From Nemertoderma westbladi (taxonomy: Eukaryota; Xenacoelomorpha; Nemertodermatida; Nemertodermatidae): 64,000 bases of DNA. The notes beneath the pieces were generated by a model. That model had not been told where the DNA came from. It searched no databases and worked only from the letters and a program-made list of their open reading frames with translations. The stretch spans positions 1 through 64,000 of the forward strand of contig JAUCBJ010007628.1 in the NCBI GenBank assembly GCA_032718475.1, in the 5' to 3' direction. The position numbers were made by a program, and so were the translations under genes. Shown one piece after another: positions 1 through 14,430 of this stretch (the stretch's first letter is position 1; each line of letters begins with the position of its first letter).

Positions 1-3000
1 CTAGCTCCTTTACTATTCACCTTATACACATACTCCACCTGGTTAACAGAAACACATGGACTCCCTCCCACAAGGTACTATACTAGCTCCTTTACTGTTC
101 ACTTTATACACATACTCCACCTGGTTAACAGAAACACATGGACTCCCTCCCACAAGGTACTATACTGCTCCTTTACTATTCACCTTATACACATACTCCA
201 CCTGGTTAACAGAAACACATGGACTCCCTCCCACAAGGTACTATACTAGCTCCTTTATTACTATTCACCTTATACACATACTCCACCTGGTTAACAGAAA
301 CACATGGACTCCCTCCCTCAAGGTACTATACTAGCTCCTTTACTATTCACCTTATACACATACTCCACCTGGTTAACAGAAACACATGGACTCCCTCCCA
401 CAAGGTACTATACTAGCTCCTTTACTATTCACCTTATACACATACTCCACCTGGTTAACAGAAACACATGGACTCCCTCCCACAAGGTACTATACTAGCT
501 CCTTTACTGTTCACTTTATACACATACTCCACCTGGTTAACAGAAACACATGGACTCCCACAAGGTACTATACTAGCTCCTTTACTGTTCACTTTATACA
601 CATACTCCACCTGGTTAACAGAAACACATGGACTCCCTCCCACAAGGTACTATACTAGCTCCTTTATTACTATTCACCTTATACACATACTCCACCTGGT
701 TAACAGAAACACATGGACTCCCTCCCTCAAGGTACTATACTAGCTCCTTTACTATTCACCTTATACACATACTCCACCTGGTTAACAGAAACACATGGAC
801 TCCCTCCCACAAGGTACTATACTAGCTCCTTTACTATTCACCTTATACACATACTCCACCTAGTTAACAGAAACACATGGACTTCCACAAGGTTCTATAC
901 TAGCTCCTTTACTATTCACCTTATACACATACTCCACCTGGTTAACAGAAACACATGGACTCCCTCCCACAAGGTACTATACTAGCTCCTTTATTACTAT
1001 TCACCTTATACACATACTCCACCTGGTTAACAGAAACACATGGACTCCCTCCCACAAGGTACTATACTAGCTCCTTTACTATTCACCTTATACACATACT
1101 CCACCTGGTTAACAGAAACACATGGACTCCCTCCCACAAGGTACTATACTAGCTCCTTTACTATTCACCTTATACACATACTCCACCTGGTTAACAGAAA
1201 CACATGGTCTTCCACAAGGTACTATACTAGCTCCTTTACTATTCACCTTATACACATACTCCACCTGGTTAACAGAAACACATGGACTCCCTCCCACAAG
1301 GTACTATACTAGCTCCTTTATTACTATTCACCTTATACACATACTCCACCTGGTTAACAGAAACACATGGACTCCCTCCCACAAGGTACTATACTAGCTC
1401 CTTTACTATTCACCTTATACACATACTCCACCTGGTTAACAGAAACACATGGACTCCCTCCCACAAGGTACTATACTAGCTCCTTTACTATTCACCTTAT
1501 ACACATACTCCACCTAGTTAACATAAACACATGGACTTCCTCCCACAAGGTACTATACTAGCTCCTTTACTGTTCACTTTATACACATACTCCACCTAGT
1601 TAACAGAAACACATGGACTCCCTCCCACAAGGTACTATACTGCTCCTTTACTATTCACCTTATACACATACTCCACCTGGTTAACAGAAACACATGGACT
1701 CCCTCCCACAAGGTACTATACTAGCTCCTTTATTACTATTCACCTTATACACATACTCCACCTGGTTAACAGAAACACATGGACTCCCTCCCACAAGGTG
1801 CTATACTAGCTCCTTTATTACTATTCACCTTATACACATACTCCACCTGGTTAACAGAAACACATGGACTCCCACAAGGTACTATACTGCTCCTTTACTA
1901 TTCACCTTATACACATACTCCACCTGGTTAACAGAAACACATGGACTCCCTCCCACAAGGTACTATACTGCTCCTTTACTATTCACCTTATACACATACT
2001 CCACCTGGTTAACAGAAACACATGGACTCCCTCCCACAAGGTACTATACTAGCTCCTTTATTACTATTCACCTTATACACATACTCCACCTGGTTAACAG
2101 AAACACATGGACTCCCTCCCACAAGGTACTATACTAGCTCCTTTATTACTATTCACCTTATACACATACTCCACCTGGTTAACAGAAACACATGGACTCC
2201 CTCCCACAAGGTGCTATACTAGCTCCTTTATTACTATTCACCTTATACACATACTCCACCTGGTTAACAGAAACACATGGACTCCCACAAGGTACTATAC
2301 TAGCTCCTTTACTATTCACCTTATACGCATACTCCACATGGTTAACAGAAACACATGGACTCCCTCCCACAAGGTACTATACTAGCTCCTTTACTATTCG
2401 CCGTATACACATACTCCACCTGGTTAACAGAAACACATGGACTCCCTCCCACAAGGTACTATACTAGCTCCTTTACTATTCACCTTATACACATACTCCA
2501 CCTGGTTAACAGAAACACATGGACTCCCTCCCACAAGGTACTATACTAGCTCCTTTACTATTCACCTTATACACATACTCCACCTGGTTAACAGAAACAC
2601 ATGGACTTCCACAAGGTTCTATACTAGCTCCTTTACTATTCACCTTATACACATACTCCACCTGGTTAACAGAAACACATGGACTCCCTCCCACAAGGTA
2701 CTATACTAGCTCCTTTATTACTATTCACCTTATACACATACTCCACCTGGTTAACAGAAACACATGGACTCCCTCCCACAAGGTACTATACTAGCTCCTT
2801 TACTATTCACCTTATACACATACTCCACCTGGTTAACAGAAACACATGGACTCCCTCCCACAAGGTACTATACTAGCTCCTTTACTATTCACCTTATACA
2901 CATACTCCACCTGGTTAACAGAAACACATGGACTCCCTCCCCCAAGGTACGGTACTATACTAGCTCCTTTACTATTCACCTTATACACATACTCCACCTG

Positions 3001-6000
3001 GTTAACAGAAACACATGGACTCCCTCCCACAAGGTACTATACTAGCTCCTTTACTATTCACCTTATACACATACTCCACCTGGTTAACAGAAACACATGG
3101 ACTCCCTCCCACAAGGTACTATACTAGCTCCTTTACTATTCACCTTATACACATACTCCACCTGGTTAACAGAAACACATGGACTCCCTCCCACAAGGTA
3201 CTATACTAGCTCCTTTACTGTTCACTTTATACACATACTCCACCTAGTTAACAGAAACACATGGACTCCCTCCCACAAGGTACTATACTAGCTCCTTTAC
3301 TATTCACCTTATACAAATACTCCACCTGGTTAACAGAAACACATGGACTCCCTCCCACAAGGTACTATACTAGCTCCTTTACTATTCACCTTATACAAAT
3401 ACTCCACCTGGTTAACAGAAACACATGGACTCCCTCCCACAAGGTACTATACTAGCTCCTTTACTATTCACCTTATACACATACTCCACCTGGTTAACAG
3501 AAACACATGGACTCCCTCCCACAAGGTACTATACTAGCTCCTTTACTATTCACCTTATACACATACTCCACCTGGTTAACAGAAACACATGGACTCCCTC
3601 CCACAAGGTACTATACTAGCTCCTTTACTATTCACCTTATACACATACTCCACCTGGTTAACAGAAACACATGGACTCCCTCCCACAAGGTACTATACTA
3701 GCTCCTTTACTATTCACCTTATACACATACTCCACCTGGTTAACAGAAACACATGGACTCCCTCCCACAAGGTACTATACTAGCTCCTTTACTATTCACC
3801 TTATACACATACTCCACCTGGTTAACAGAAACACATGGACTCCCTCCCACAAGGTACTATACTAGCTCCTTTACTATTCACCTTATACACATACTCCACC
3901 TGGTTAACAGAAACACATGGACTCCCTCCCACAAGGTACTATACTAGCTCCTTTACTATTCACCTTATACACATACTCCACCTGGTTAACAGAAACACAT
4001 GGACTCCCTCCCACAAGGTACTATACTAGCTCCTTTACTGTTCACCTTATACACATACTCCACCTAGTTAACAGAAACACATGGACTCCCTCCCACAAGG
4101 TACTATACTAGCTCCTTTACTATTCACCTTATACAAATACTCCACCTGGTTAACAGAAACACATGGACTCCCTCCCACAAGGTACTATACTAGCTCCTTT
4201 ACTATTCACCTTATACAAATACTCCACCTGGTTAACAGAAACACATGGACTCCCTCCCACAAGGTACTATACTAGCTCCTTTACTATTCACCTTATACAC
4301 ATACTCCACATGGTTAACAGAAACACATGGACTCCCTCCCACAAGGTACTATACTAGCTCCTTTACTATTCACCTTATACACATACTCCACATGGTTAAC
4401 AGAAACACATGGACTCCTCCCACAAGGTTCTATACTAGCTCCTTTACTATTCACCTTATACACATACTCCACCTGGTTAACAGAAACACATGGACTCCCT
4501 CCCACAAGGTACTATACTAGCTCCTTTACTATTCACCTTATACACATACTCCACATGGTTAACAGAAACACATGGACTCCCTCCCACAAGGTACTATACT
4601 AGCTCCTTTACTATTCACCTTATACACATACTCCACCTGGTTAACAGAAACACATGGACTCCCTCCCACAAGGTACGGTACTATACTAGCTCCTTTACTA
4701 TTCACCTTATACACATACTCCACCTGGTTAACAGAAACACATGGACTCCCACAAGGTACTATACTAGCTCCTTTACTATTCACCTTATACACATACTCCA
4801 CCTGGTTAACAGAAACACATGGACTCCCACAAGGTACTATACTAGCTCCTTTACTATTCACCTTATACACATACTCCACCTGGTTAACAGAAACACATGG
4901 ACTCCCTCCCCCAAGGTACGGTACTATACTAGCTCCTTTACTATTCACCTTATACGCATACTCCACATGGTTAACAGAAACACATGGACTCCCTCCCACA
5001 AGGTACTATACTAGCTCCTTTACTATTCACCTTATACACATACTCCACATGGTTAACAGAAACACATGGACTCCCTCCCACAAGGTACTATACTAGCTCC
5101 TTTACTATTCACCTTATACACATACTCCACATGGTTAACAGAAACACATGGACTCCCTCCCACAAGGTACTATACTAGCTCCTTTACTATTCACCTTATA
5201 CGCATACTCCACATGGTTAACAGAAACACATGGACTCCCTCCCACAAGGTACTATACTAGCTCCTTTACTATTCACCTTATACACATACTCCACATGGTT
5301 AACAGAAACACATGGACTCCCTCCCACAAGGTACTATACTAGCTCCTTTACTATTCACCTTGTACACATACTCCACATGGTTAACAGAAACACATGGACT
5401 CCCTCCCACAAGGTACTATACTAGCTCCTTTACTATTCACCTTATACACATACTCCACATGGTTAACAGAAACACATGGACTCCCTCCCACAAGGTACTA
5501 TACTAGCTCCTTTACTATTCACCTTATACACATACTCCACCTGGTTAACAGAAACACATGGACTCCCACAAGGTACTATACTAGCTCCTTTACTATTCAC
5601 CTTATACACATACTCCACCTGGTTAACAGAAACACATGGACTCCCTCCCCCAAGGTACGGTACTATACTAGCTCCTTTACTATTCACCTTATACGCATAC
5701 TCCACATGGTTAACAGAAACACATGGACTCCCTCCCACAAGGTACTATACTAGCTCCTTTACTATTCACCTTATACACATACTCCACATGGTTAACAGAA
5801 ACACATGGACTCCCTCCCACAAGGTACTATACTAGCTCCTTTACTATTCACCTTATACACATACTCCACATGGTTAACAGAAACACATGGACTCCCTCCC
5901 ACAAGGTACTATACTAGCTCCTTTACTATTCACCTTATACGCATACTCCACATGGTTAACATAAACACATGGACTCCCTCCCACAAGGTACTATACTAGC

Positions 6001-9000
6001 TCCTTTACTATTCACCTTATACACATACTCCACATGGTTAACAGAAACACATGGACTCCCTCCCACAAGGTACTATACTAGCTCCTTTACTATTCACCTT
6101 ATACACATACTCCACCTGGTTAACAGAAACACATGGACTCCCTCCCACAAGGTACTATACTAGCTCCTTTACTATTCACCTTATACACATACTCCACATG
6201 GTTAACAGAAACACATGGACTCCCACAAGGTACTATTCTAGCTCCTTTACTATTCACCTTATACACATACTCCACCTGGTTAACAGAAACACATGGACTC
6301 TCCACAAGGTACTATACTAGCTCCTTTACTATTCACCTTATACACATACTCCACCTGGTTAACAGAAACACATGGACTCCCTCCCACAAGGTACTATACT
6401 AGCTCCTTTACTATTCACCTTATACACATACTCCACATGGTTAACAGAAACACATGGACTCCCACAAGGTACTATACTAGCTCCTTTACTATTCACCTTA
6501 TACACATACTCCACATGGTTAACAGAAACACATGGACTCCCTCCCACAAGGTACTATACTAGCTCCTTTACTATTCACCTTATACACATACTCCACCTGG
6601 TTAACAGAAACACATGGACTCCCTCCCACAAGGTACGGTACTATACTAGCTCCTTTACTATTCACCTTATACACATACTCCACCTGGTTAACAGAAACAC
6701 ATGGACTCCCACAAGGTACTATACTAGCTCCTTTACTATTCACCTTATACACATACTCCACCTGGTTAACAGAAACACATGGACTCCCACAAGGTACTAT
6801 ACTAGCTCCTTTACTATTCACCTTATACACATACTCCACCTGGTTAACAGAAACACATGGACTCCCTCCCCCAAGGTACGGTACTATACTAGCTCCTTTA
6901 CTATTCACCTTATACGCATACTCCACATGGTTAACAGAAACACATGGACTCCCTCCCACAAGGTACTATACTAGCTCCTTTACTATTCACCTTATACACA
7001 TACTCCACATGGTTAACAGAAACACATGGACTCCCTCCCACAAGGTACTATACTAGCTCCTTTACTATTCACCTTATACACATACTCCACATGGTTAACA
7101 GAAACACATGGACTCCCTCCCACAAGGTACTATACTAGCTCCTTTACTATTCACCTTATACGCATACTCCACATGGTTAACAGAAACACATGGACTCCCT
7201 CCCACAAGGTACTATACTAGCTCCTTTACTATTCACCTTATACACATACTCCTCATGGTTAACAGAAACACATGGACTCCCTCCCACAAGGTACTATACT
7301 AGCTCCTTTACTATTCACCTTATACACATACTCCACATGGTTAACAGAAACACATGGACTCCCTCCCACAAGGTACTATACTAGCTCCTTTACTATTCAC
7401 CTTATACACATACTCCACATGGTTAACAGAAACACATGGACTCCCTCCCACAAGGTACTATACTAGCTCCTTTACTATTCACCTTATACACATACTCCAC
7501 CTGGTTAACAGAAACACATGGACTCCCACAAGGTACTATACTAGCTCCTTTACTATTCACCTTATACACATACTCCACCTGGTTAACAGAAACACATGGA
7601 CTCCCTCCCCCAAGGTACGGTACTATACTAGCTCCTTTACTATTCACCTTATACGCATACTCCACATGGTTAACAGAAACACATGGACTCCCTCCCACAA
7701 GGTACTATACTAGCTCCTTTACTATTCACCTTATACACATACTCCACATGGTTAACAGAAACACATGGACTCCCTCCCACAAGGTACTATACTAGCTCCT
7801 TTACTATTCACCTTATACACATACTCCACATGGTTAACAGAAACACATGGACTCCCTCCCACAAGGTACTATACTAGCTCCTTTACTATTCACCTTATAC
7901 GCATACTCCACATGGTTAACAGAAACACATGGACTCCCTCCCACAAGGTACTATACTAGCTCCTTTACTATTCACCTTATACACATACTCCACCTGGTTA
8001 ACAGAAACACATGGACTCCCTCCCACAAGGTACTATACTAGCTCCTTTACTATTCACCTTATACACATACTCCACATGGTTAACAGAAACACATGGACTC
8101 CCTCCCACAAGGTACTATACTAGCTCCTTTACTATTCACCTTATACACATACTCCACCTGGTTAACAGAAACACATGGACTCCCTCCCACAAGGTACTAT
8201 ACTAGCTCCTTTACTATTCACCTTATACACATACTCCACATGGTTAACAGAAACACATGGACTCCCACAAGGTACTATTCTAGCTCCTTTACTATTCACC
8301 TTATACACATACTCCACCTGGTTAACAGAAACACATGGACTTCCACAAGGTACTATACTAGCTCCTTTACTATTCACCTTATACACATACTCCACCTGGT
8401 TAACAGAAACACATGGACTCCCTCCCACAAGGTACTATACTAGCTCCTTTACTATTCACCTTATACACATACTCCACATGGTTAACAGAAACACATGGAC
8501 TCCCACAAGGTACTATACTAGCTCCTTTACTATTCACCTTATACACATACTCCACATGGTTAACAGAAACACATGGACTCCCACAAGGTACTATACTAGC
8601 TCCTTTACTATTCACCTTATACACATACTCCACATGGTTAACAGAAACACATGGACTCCCACAAGGTACTATACTAGCTCCTTTACTATTCACCTTATAC
8701 ACATACTCCACCTGGTTAACAGAAACACATGGACTCCCACAAGGTACTATACTAGCTCCTTTACTATTCACCTTATACACATACTCCACATGGTTAACAG
8801 AAACACATGGACTCCCACAAGGTACTATACTAGCTCCTTTACTATTCACCTTATACACATACTCCACATGGTTAACAGAAACACATGGACTCCCACAAGG
8901 TACTATACTAGCTCCTTTACTATTCACCTTATACACATACTCCACCTGGTTAACAGAAACACATGGACTCCCTCCCACAAGGTACTATACTAGCTCCTTT

Positions 9001-10690
9001 ACTATTCACCTTATACACATACTCCACATGGTTAACAGAAACACATGGACTCCCACAAGGTACTATACTAGCTCCTTTACTATTCACCTTATACACATAC
9101 TCCACATGGTTAACAGAAACACATGGACTCCCACAAGGTACTATACTAGCTCCTTTACTATTCACCTTATACACATACTCCACATGGTTAACAGAAACAC
9201 ATGGACTCCCACAAGGTACTATACTAGCTCCTTTACTATTCACCTTATACACATACTCCACCTGGTTAACAGAAACACATGGACTCCCTCCCACAAGGTA
9301 CTATACTAGCTCCTTTACTATTCACCTTATACACATACTCCACCTGGTTAACAGAAACACATGGACTCCCTCCCACAAGGTACTATACTAGCTCCTTTAC
9401 TATTCACCTTATACACATACTCCGCATGGTTAACAGAAACACATGGACTCCCACAAGGTACTATACTAGCTCCTTTACTATTCACCTTATACACATACTC
9501 CACATGGTTAACAGAAACACATGGACTCCCACAAGGTACTATACTAGCTCCTTTACTATTCACCTTATACACATACTCCACATGGTTAACAGAAACACAT
9601 GGACTCCCACAAGGTACTATACTAGCTCCTTTACTATTCACCTTATACACATACTCCACCTGGTTAACAGAAACACATGGACTCCCTCCCACAAGGTGCT
9701 ATACTAGCTCCTTTACTATTCACCTTATACACATACTCCACATGGTTAACAGAAACACATGGACTCCCACAAGGTACTATACTAGCTCCTTTACTATTCA
9801 CCTTATACACATACTCCACATGGTTAACAGAAACACATGGACTCCCACAAGGTACTATACTAGCTCCTTTACTATTCACCTTATACACTTACTCCACCTA
9901 GTTAACAGAAACACATGGACTCCCTCCCACAAGGTACTATACTAGCTCCTTTACTATTCACCTTATACACATACTCCACATGGTTAACAGAAACACATGG
10001 ACTCCCTCCCACAAGGTACTATACTAGCTCCTTTACTATTCACCTTATACACATACTCCACCTGGTTAACAGAAACACATGGACTCCCTCCCACAAGGTA
10101 CTATACTAGCTCCTTTACTATTCACCTTATACACATACTCCACCTGGTTAACAGAAACACATGGACTCCCACAAGGTACTATACTAGCTCCTTTACTATT
10201 CACCTTATACACATACTCCACCTGGTTAACAGAAACACATGGACTCCCACAAGGTACTATACTAGCTCCTTTACTATTCACCTTATACACATACTCCACC
10301 TGGTTAACAGTAACACATGGACTCCCACAAGGTACTATACTAGCTTCTTTACTATTCACCTTATACACATACTCCACCTGGTTAACAGAAACACATGGAC
10401 TCCCTCCCACAAGGTGCTATACTAGCTCCTTTACTATTCACCTTATACACATACTCCACCTGGTTAACAGAAATACATGGACTCCCACAAGGTACTATAC
10501 TAGCTCCTTTACTATTCACCTTATACACATACTCCACCTGGTTAACAGAAACACATGGACTCCCTCCCACAAGGTACTATACTAGCTCCTTTACTATTCA
10601 CCTTATACACATACTCCACCTGGTTAACAGTAACACATGGACTCCCACAAGGTACTATACTAGCTCTTTTACTATGCACCTTATACACAA
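1..10690 (+). repeat. Tandem satellite, 78/82/85-bp units, derived from a reverse transcriptase motif
   Basis: About 130 head-to-tail units fill this stretch and the array runs off the left edge. The core unit is 78 bp (26 codons). The 82-bp form adds four bases (CCCT, just after the ACTCC that follows the ATGG), and the 85-bp form also adds TTA in the CTTTATTACTATT stretch. A rarer form carries an extra CGGTA in the GGTAC segment. Translated, a 78-bp unit reads LPQGTILAPLLFTLYT plus a ten-residue linker, which matches the conserved PQG...PLLF motif of non-LTR reverse transcriptases. Runs of 78-bp units stay open (8413-9309 gives 298 codons), but 82-bp units shift frame and stop quickly. I see no promoter or splice structure, so I regard the open frames as non-coding by-products. 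Confidence 0.95.
4490..8420 (+). repeat. Higher-order duplication (about 1960 bp) inside the satellite
   Basis: The order of unit variants from about 4490 to 6450 recurs from about 6450 to 8410. For example, the unusual five-unit block at 4559-4999 is matched at 6519-6959, and 5463-5738 is matched at 7423-7698, both offset by 1960 bp. Shorter higher-order periods also occur: 327 bp (628, 955, 1282) and 820 bp (the TACAAATAC variants near 3315/3397 and 4135/4217). This indicates unequal exchange or segmental amplification of multi-unit blocks. Confidence 0.8.
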
Positions 10691-11174
10691 ACTCGATACC
10701 GGAGTTGGTGACTTGGCTTTTCCCTCTCTTTGATTTACTGATGTTTCTTTAAATTTCTTAGATACCGAGTTTGTGATACAGTAGAATCGCTCAATATTAA
10801 TCTGTATCTCATAACTGAGCCTCGTGCTGCGCGAAGGCCCCACGAACGTTCTTATATCAGGTGAACATTATGTATCCACATTTTTTGAATTTTTTTGGGA
10901 GATACAGTCTTGGTGCTACATATTTAGTATAATAAACAAATATTTAATTTTGTAATGTTTAATTGCAAATGGTAACATTAACTATTCTCTTACAGTATAA
11001 CATTAGTTATTATCATAGTGCTTGACTTCATGCAATTTAATCTTTATTTATTTGTCCCTGTATGGAAGTTTATCTTTTAAAAAAAATATATATTACATTT
11101 GATCATTAATGTAATTAATAGTATAATATACATTATTAACCGACCCAATTTGACATAAATCCATTATTATGCAG
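10691..11174. other. AT-rich intergenic or intronic stretch
   Basis: This follows the satellite. The first about 60 bp continue the open frame of the last satellite unit before a stop near 10750. The rest is AT-rich and ends in a plausible splice acceptor (TTATGCAG, 11167-11174). I see no other gene. Confidence 0.6.
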
Positions 11175-11504
11175 CTCCTATTCAAGTGGACAACACTGGC
11201 AAAGTTGCTATAATTGACATAATGAAAAATCAACAAATTGTTCTATGTGAACAAATTTTCGAAGAAACATCATTGATTGTTCAAGAAGTAACACCAGTAG
11301 TATGCGAAACGTTGGGTTTAAGACCTGGATACATTGAAAAGGAATTGGTGGAGTATTTATCAGACCAAGTGAATCTCGTAACAAAATGCGGAGCAACTGC
11401 ATCCAATAAAACCCCACTTGTGTTGACTTGTGATGGTCAAGTTAAATACCAAATAGATAATATTGCTGATTTTAAGGAATGCGAAACTAATTGCTATTAC
11501 ACTG
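11175..11504 (+). CDS. Host gene exon 1 (of those visible): SRCR-like domain
   Basis: A 330-bp phase 1-1 exon lies between an acceptor (TTATGCAG) and a GTAAGT donor at 11505. It is open throughout and encodes about 110 residues with five cysteines. Segments such as VVCETLGL and LVLTCDGQ...FKEC resemble the central and C-terminal parts of scavenger receptor cysteine-rich domains, in which VVCRQLG and C.G.E..L..C are typical. Cysteine spacings are longer than in standard SRCR domains, so this is either divergent or another extracellular fold. The phase joins correctly to the exon at 14641. A signal peptide exon would lie further upstream and is not visible, perhaps beyond the satellite. Confidence 0.6.
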
Positions 11505-11744
11505 GTAAGTTTAATTAAGTATTACAATGAATAACATAATATATTGCCATTAGTGATGACAAAACTCGCCACCCATTTTTCATTAATCTTTATCTTGAAA
11601 TTTGAAACAAATAAAACGAGTTAAATATACTGTCCATATCGATCCAGAGCAATAATTGTCGATTTTGCCTTTTTATAACCGTTAAAAAAAGTGCATTGTG
11701 TAATATTGTATTGTACACTTTGCTTATCATTGCTATTATTCACT

Positions 11745-11887
11745 ATTAAGCATAATAATAGTAGTAGTAGTTAATAATAGTAGTAGTAGTTAATGATAGT
11801 ATAGTTAATAATAGTAGTAGTAGTTAATAATAGTAGTAGTAGTTAATAATAGTATAGTTTATAATAGTAGTAGTAGTTAATAATAGT
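11745..11887 (+). repeat. TAG-rich tandem repeat, left flank of the RT element
   Basis: Imperfect tandem copies of TAATAGTAGTAGTAGT with interspersed ATAGTATAGTT. The retroelement begins directly after the last copy, and similar repeats resume near 14435 on its other side. Confidence 0.9.
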
Positions 11888-14200
11888 ATGAAGATCGTAG
11901 GTGACGTATTGCGTCAGAAACACCCCCCAGCGCAACCGGCGGACGAGTCCATACTCATCTCGGAGTTTAGCAGTGCGCCGGAGCATCATGAAGTTATATT
12001 TGAGGCGATTAACGGGGAGGTGATTCTGTCGAGTTTACTCCGGATGAAGGGGAATGCCGCTGGGCCGTCCGGGTTGGATGTGCAGGGGTGGAAACACCTC
12101 CTGACAAAGTTTCGGACGGAGTCAACCGGCCTGGCCAACCAGATTGTGGAGTGGGCGAAACAGATCGCGCATAAGGTGGTTCCTCCGGATTCGATATCCG
12201 CGTTGCTAAACACGCGTCTACTGGTGCTGGATAAGAACCCCGGAGTTCGACCCGTAGGGATCGGAGAGATTCTCCGTTGGGTTATCAGTAAGTCGATTAT
12301 ATACTACATCCGTGAGGATCTCCAGGCTGTTGGAGGAGGGATTCAACTCTGTCTCGGCCAGAAAGCCGGCATTGAGTTCGCTATCCACAGCCTCAATGAT
12401 GCATTCGACGATGATGACTGCGACGCGGTGCTAAAGATAGATGCAACAAACGCGTTTAACGTTCTTAACAGACAGGCTGCGTTGCACAATATTCGTGCGG
12501 TGTGTCCGGCGTTACACACAGTCGTAACCAACTGCTACAGTCGCCCATCCCGGTTGTTTGTTGGCGGAGACTCCTTGCTCTCCGAGGAGGGTACTACCCA
12601 GGGTGACCCGGTTGCCATGGCAATGTTTGGGAGCGGGACCTTGCCGTTTATCAGGACGTTGGGCGAGAGCTGTAAGATCCTTCAGCGATGGTTTGCGGAT
12701 GATGGGAATGCGGCCGGGAAGCTCGTCGAACTGCGTAAGTTATGGGATATCGTGTCTCGACTTGGCCCACTGTACGGATACTACCCGTCGAAGTGTCACC
12801 TAACTGTTAAACTGGATAAGCAGGAGGAGGCCGAGGAATTATTTGCCAATACCAGCGTCATAATAAACACGGTTGGCCACGAACTCCTCGGCGGGGTTAT
12901 CGGGACGGAGGAGTTTTGACGCGAATATACCACAAAGAAAGTGGAGGAGTTTACGGCCCAGGTCGACCGGATCACCGATATAGCTGTGGTGGATCCCCAC
13001 TGCACGTACGCTGGGCTGGTGTTCGGTTTGTCATGATGGTGGCGGTACGTGTCGCGGGTAGCAACCGACCACTTCAGGAAACTGGAAGAGTCAGTAGAAC
13101 ACTTCCTCTGCCAGATCACCGGCAGAGCGTCGATTTCGTCGGAAGAAAGACAGCTGCTGTCCCTGCCAGTCCGGCACGTTGGATTGGGTGTTCCGGTTCC
13201 CGCCGACCTCGACGCACAGTATGGCAACTCGCGCGATATGTGCGAACCGTTTCATCTAGCCGATACCCATTCGATGTTGGTGATCCGGGAGCGGCAGAAG
13301 CTGGCATTGGCCGCATTGAAAGTTCGTGGGGCGCTGCACCTGAAAACTAAAATAGAAGAGGTTTACAGGATTATCTCGCCAAACCAACGCAAGTTGTGTG
13401 AGTTAACCCCAGAGAAAGGCGCTTCAACTAGGCTTAACACCAAACCGCTAACCCAAGTTCAAACTCACCTAGATAAGGAAGAGTTCGGAGACGCCCTAAG
13501 TCTACGTTACGGGTGGTCCCCTAAGGATCTCCCAGCTCGTTGTGCCTGTGGGGAGCGATTTTCTGCTTCGCATATTCTGCCATGCCCTACTGGAGGTTTT
13601 CCCTCCATAAGGCACAATGAGATCCACGATTTCGTGGCTGATTCCCTTACCGAGGTGGCGCACAATGTGGCAGTTGAGCCGATGCTCCAGCCACTGACAG
13701 GCGAGCAGTTCGCCCTCCAATCCGCTTCGACTGACCAGCGGGAGCGGCTGGACGTTTTGGTGAGTGGCTTCTGGGGCAACTGCTTCCAGAGGACCTTCAT
13801 CGACGTTTCAGTATTCAACCCGCTGGCCGCTACGAACGCCGCCATGTCTTTGGATGCCGCCCATCGCCATCACAAGGACCGAAAGATCCGGAAGTACGAG
13901 GAGCGGGTGAGGGAGGTTGAACATGGCAACTTCACTCCCCTCATCTTCACGGCTTTCGGCGGGATGTCCAAAGCCACCACGCAGTTTGTTACTCGCCTGG
14001 CCCACAAGATCACGGACAAAAGGGAGGTCCGGTACTCCGACAGTATCACCTGGGTTCGCTGGCGACTGAGTTTCACGTTGCTGAAGTCGTCGCTGCTCTG
14101 TCTGTGTGACTGTAGACCAGCTTCTCGCCGCCCAGTCCGCTGCAATATCGCAGAGGCGTCCATTCTCCTGGCTAATGCAAACTCGGACCCAACAGGATGA
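11888..14200 (+). pseudogene. Non-LTR-type RT with C-terminal restriction-like endonuclease, 5'-truncated, two nonsense codons
   Basis: One reading frame, broken only by in-frame TGA codons at 12917-12919 and 13034-13036, encodes a reverse transcriptase followed by a zinc/nuclease module. Visible RT motifs are KIDATNAFN (first catalytic Asp), GTTQGDPVAMAMF and WFADDGN (catalytic ADD instead of YxDD). The C-terminal part has CxCGxxF...H...C, the GGF..RHNE motif, and a PD-(D/E)xK-like pair RLDVLVSG...FIDVSVFNP, expected for a restriction-like endonuclease. Proteins of this arrangement are common in invertebrate genomes. I would place it near the RLE-bearing non-LTR elements but cannot assign a clade. 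The 5' part is missing: the frame begins right at the flanking TAG repeats. It sits in the intron between the exons at 11175 and 14641 and is not expected to be functional. Confidence 0.8.
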
Positions 14201-14430
14201 ATGGCAGTGCAGTGGTAGGCAGTACACAGTACAGCAGTACATACTGGTAGTTTAAATAGCAATCTGGTTGCTAGGCAGCCGTCAAATACAGCTGGTGGTG
14301 GTTGGTGAGTAATTATTTAGTTTTTATGTGCTGTATTTTGTATGTGCTGTATTGTTCTTTTGATAACTATTTGAATTTGCAATGCAATTGCAATGTAAAC
14401 TGGTGGATGAAGTAAAAAAAAAAATAGTAA
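14201..14430 (+). other. 3' tail of the RT/endonuclease element
   Basis: Non-coding stretch between the RT stop codon and the resumed TAG repeats. It contains AGTACAC/CAGTAC short repeats and ends in an A-run (14414-14424), as expected for a non-LTR retrotransposon 3' end. Confidence 0.55.

Noticed and set aside
8413-9309. 298-codon open frame in the satellite as a repeat protein gene
   Set aside because: It exists only where consecutive units are 78 bp; neighbouring 82-bp units break the frame at once, and the opposite strand is also open. No promoter, start context or splice sites.
12796-13227. Minus-strand frame opposite the RT element
   Set aside because: Shadow of the GC-richer RT coding strand.
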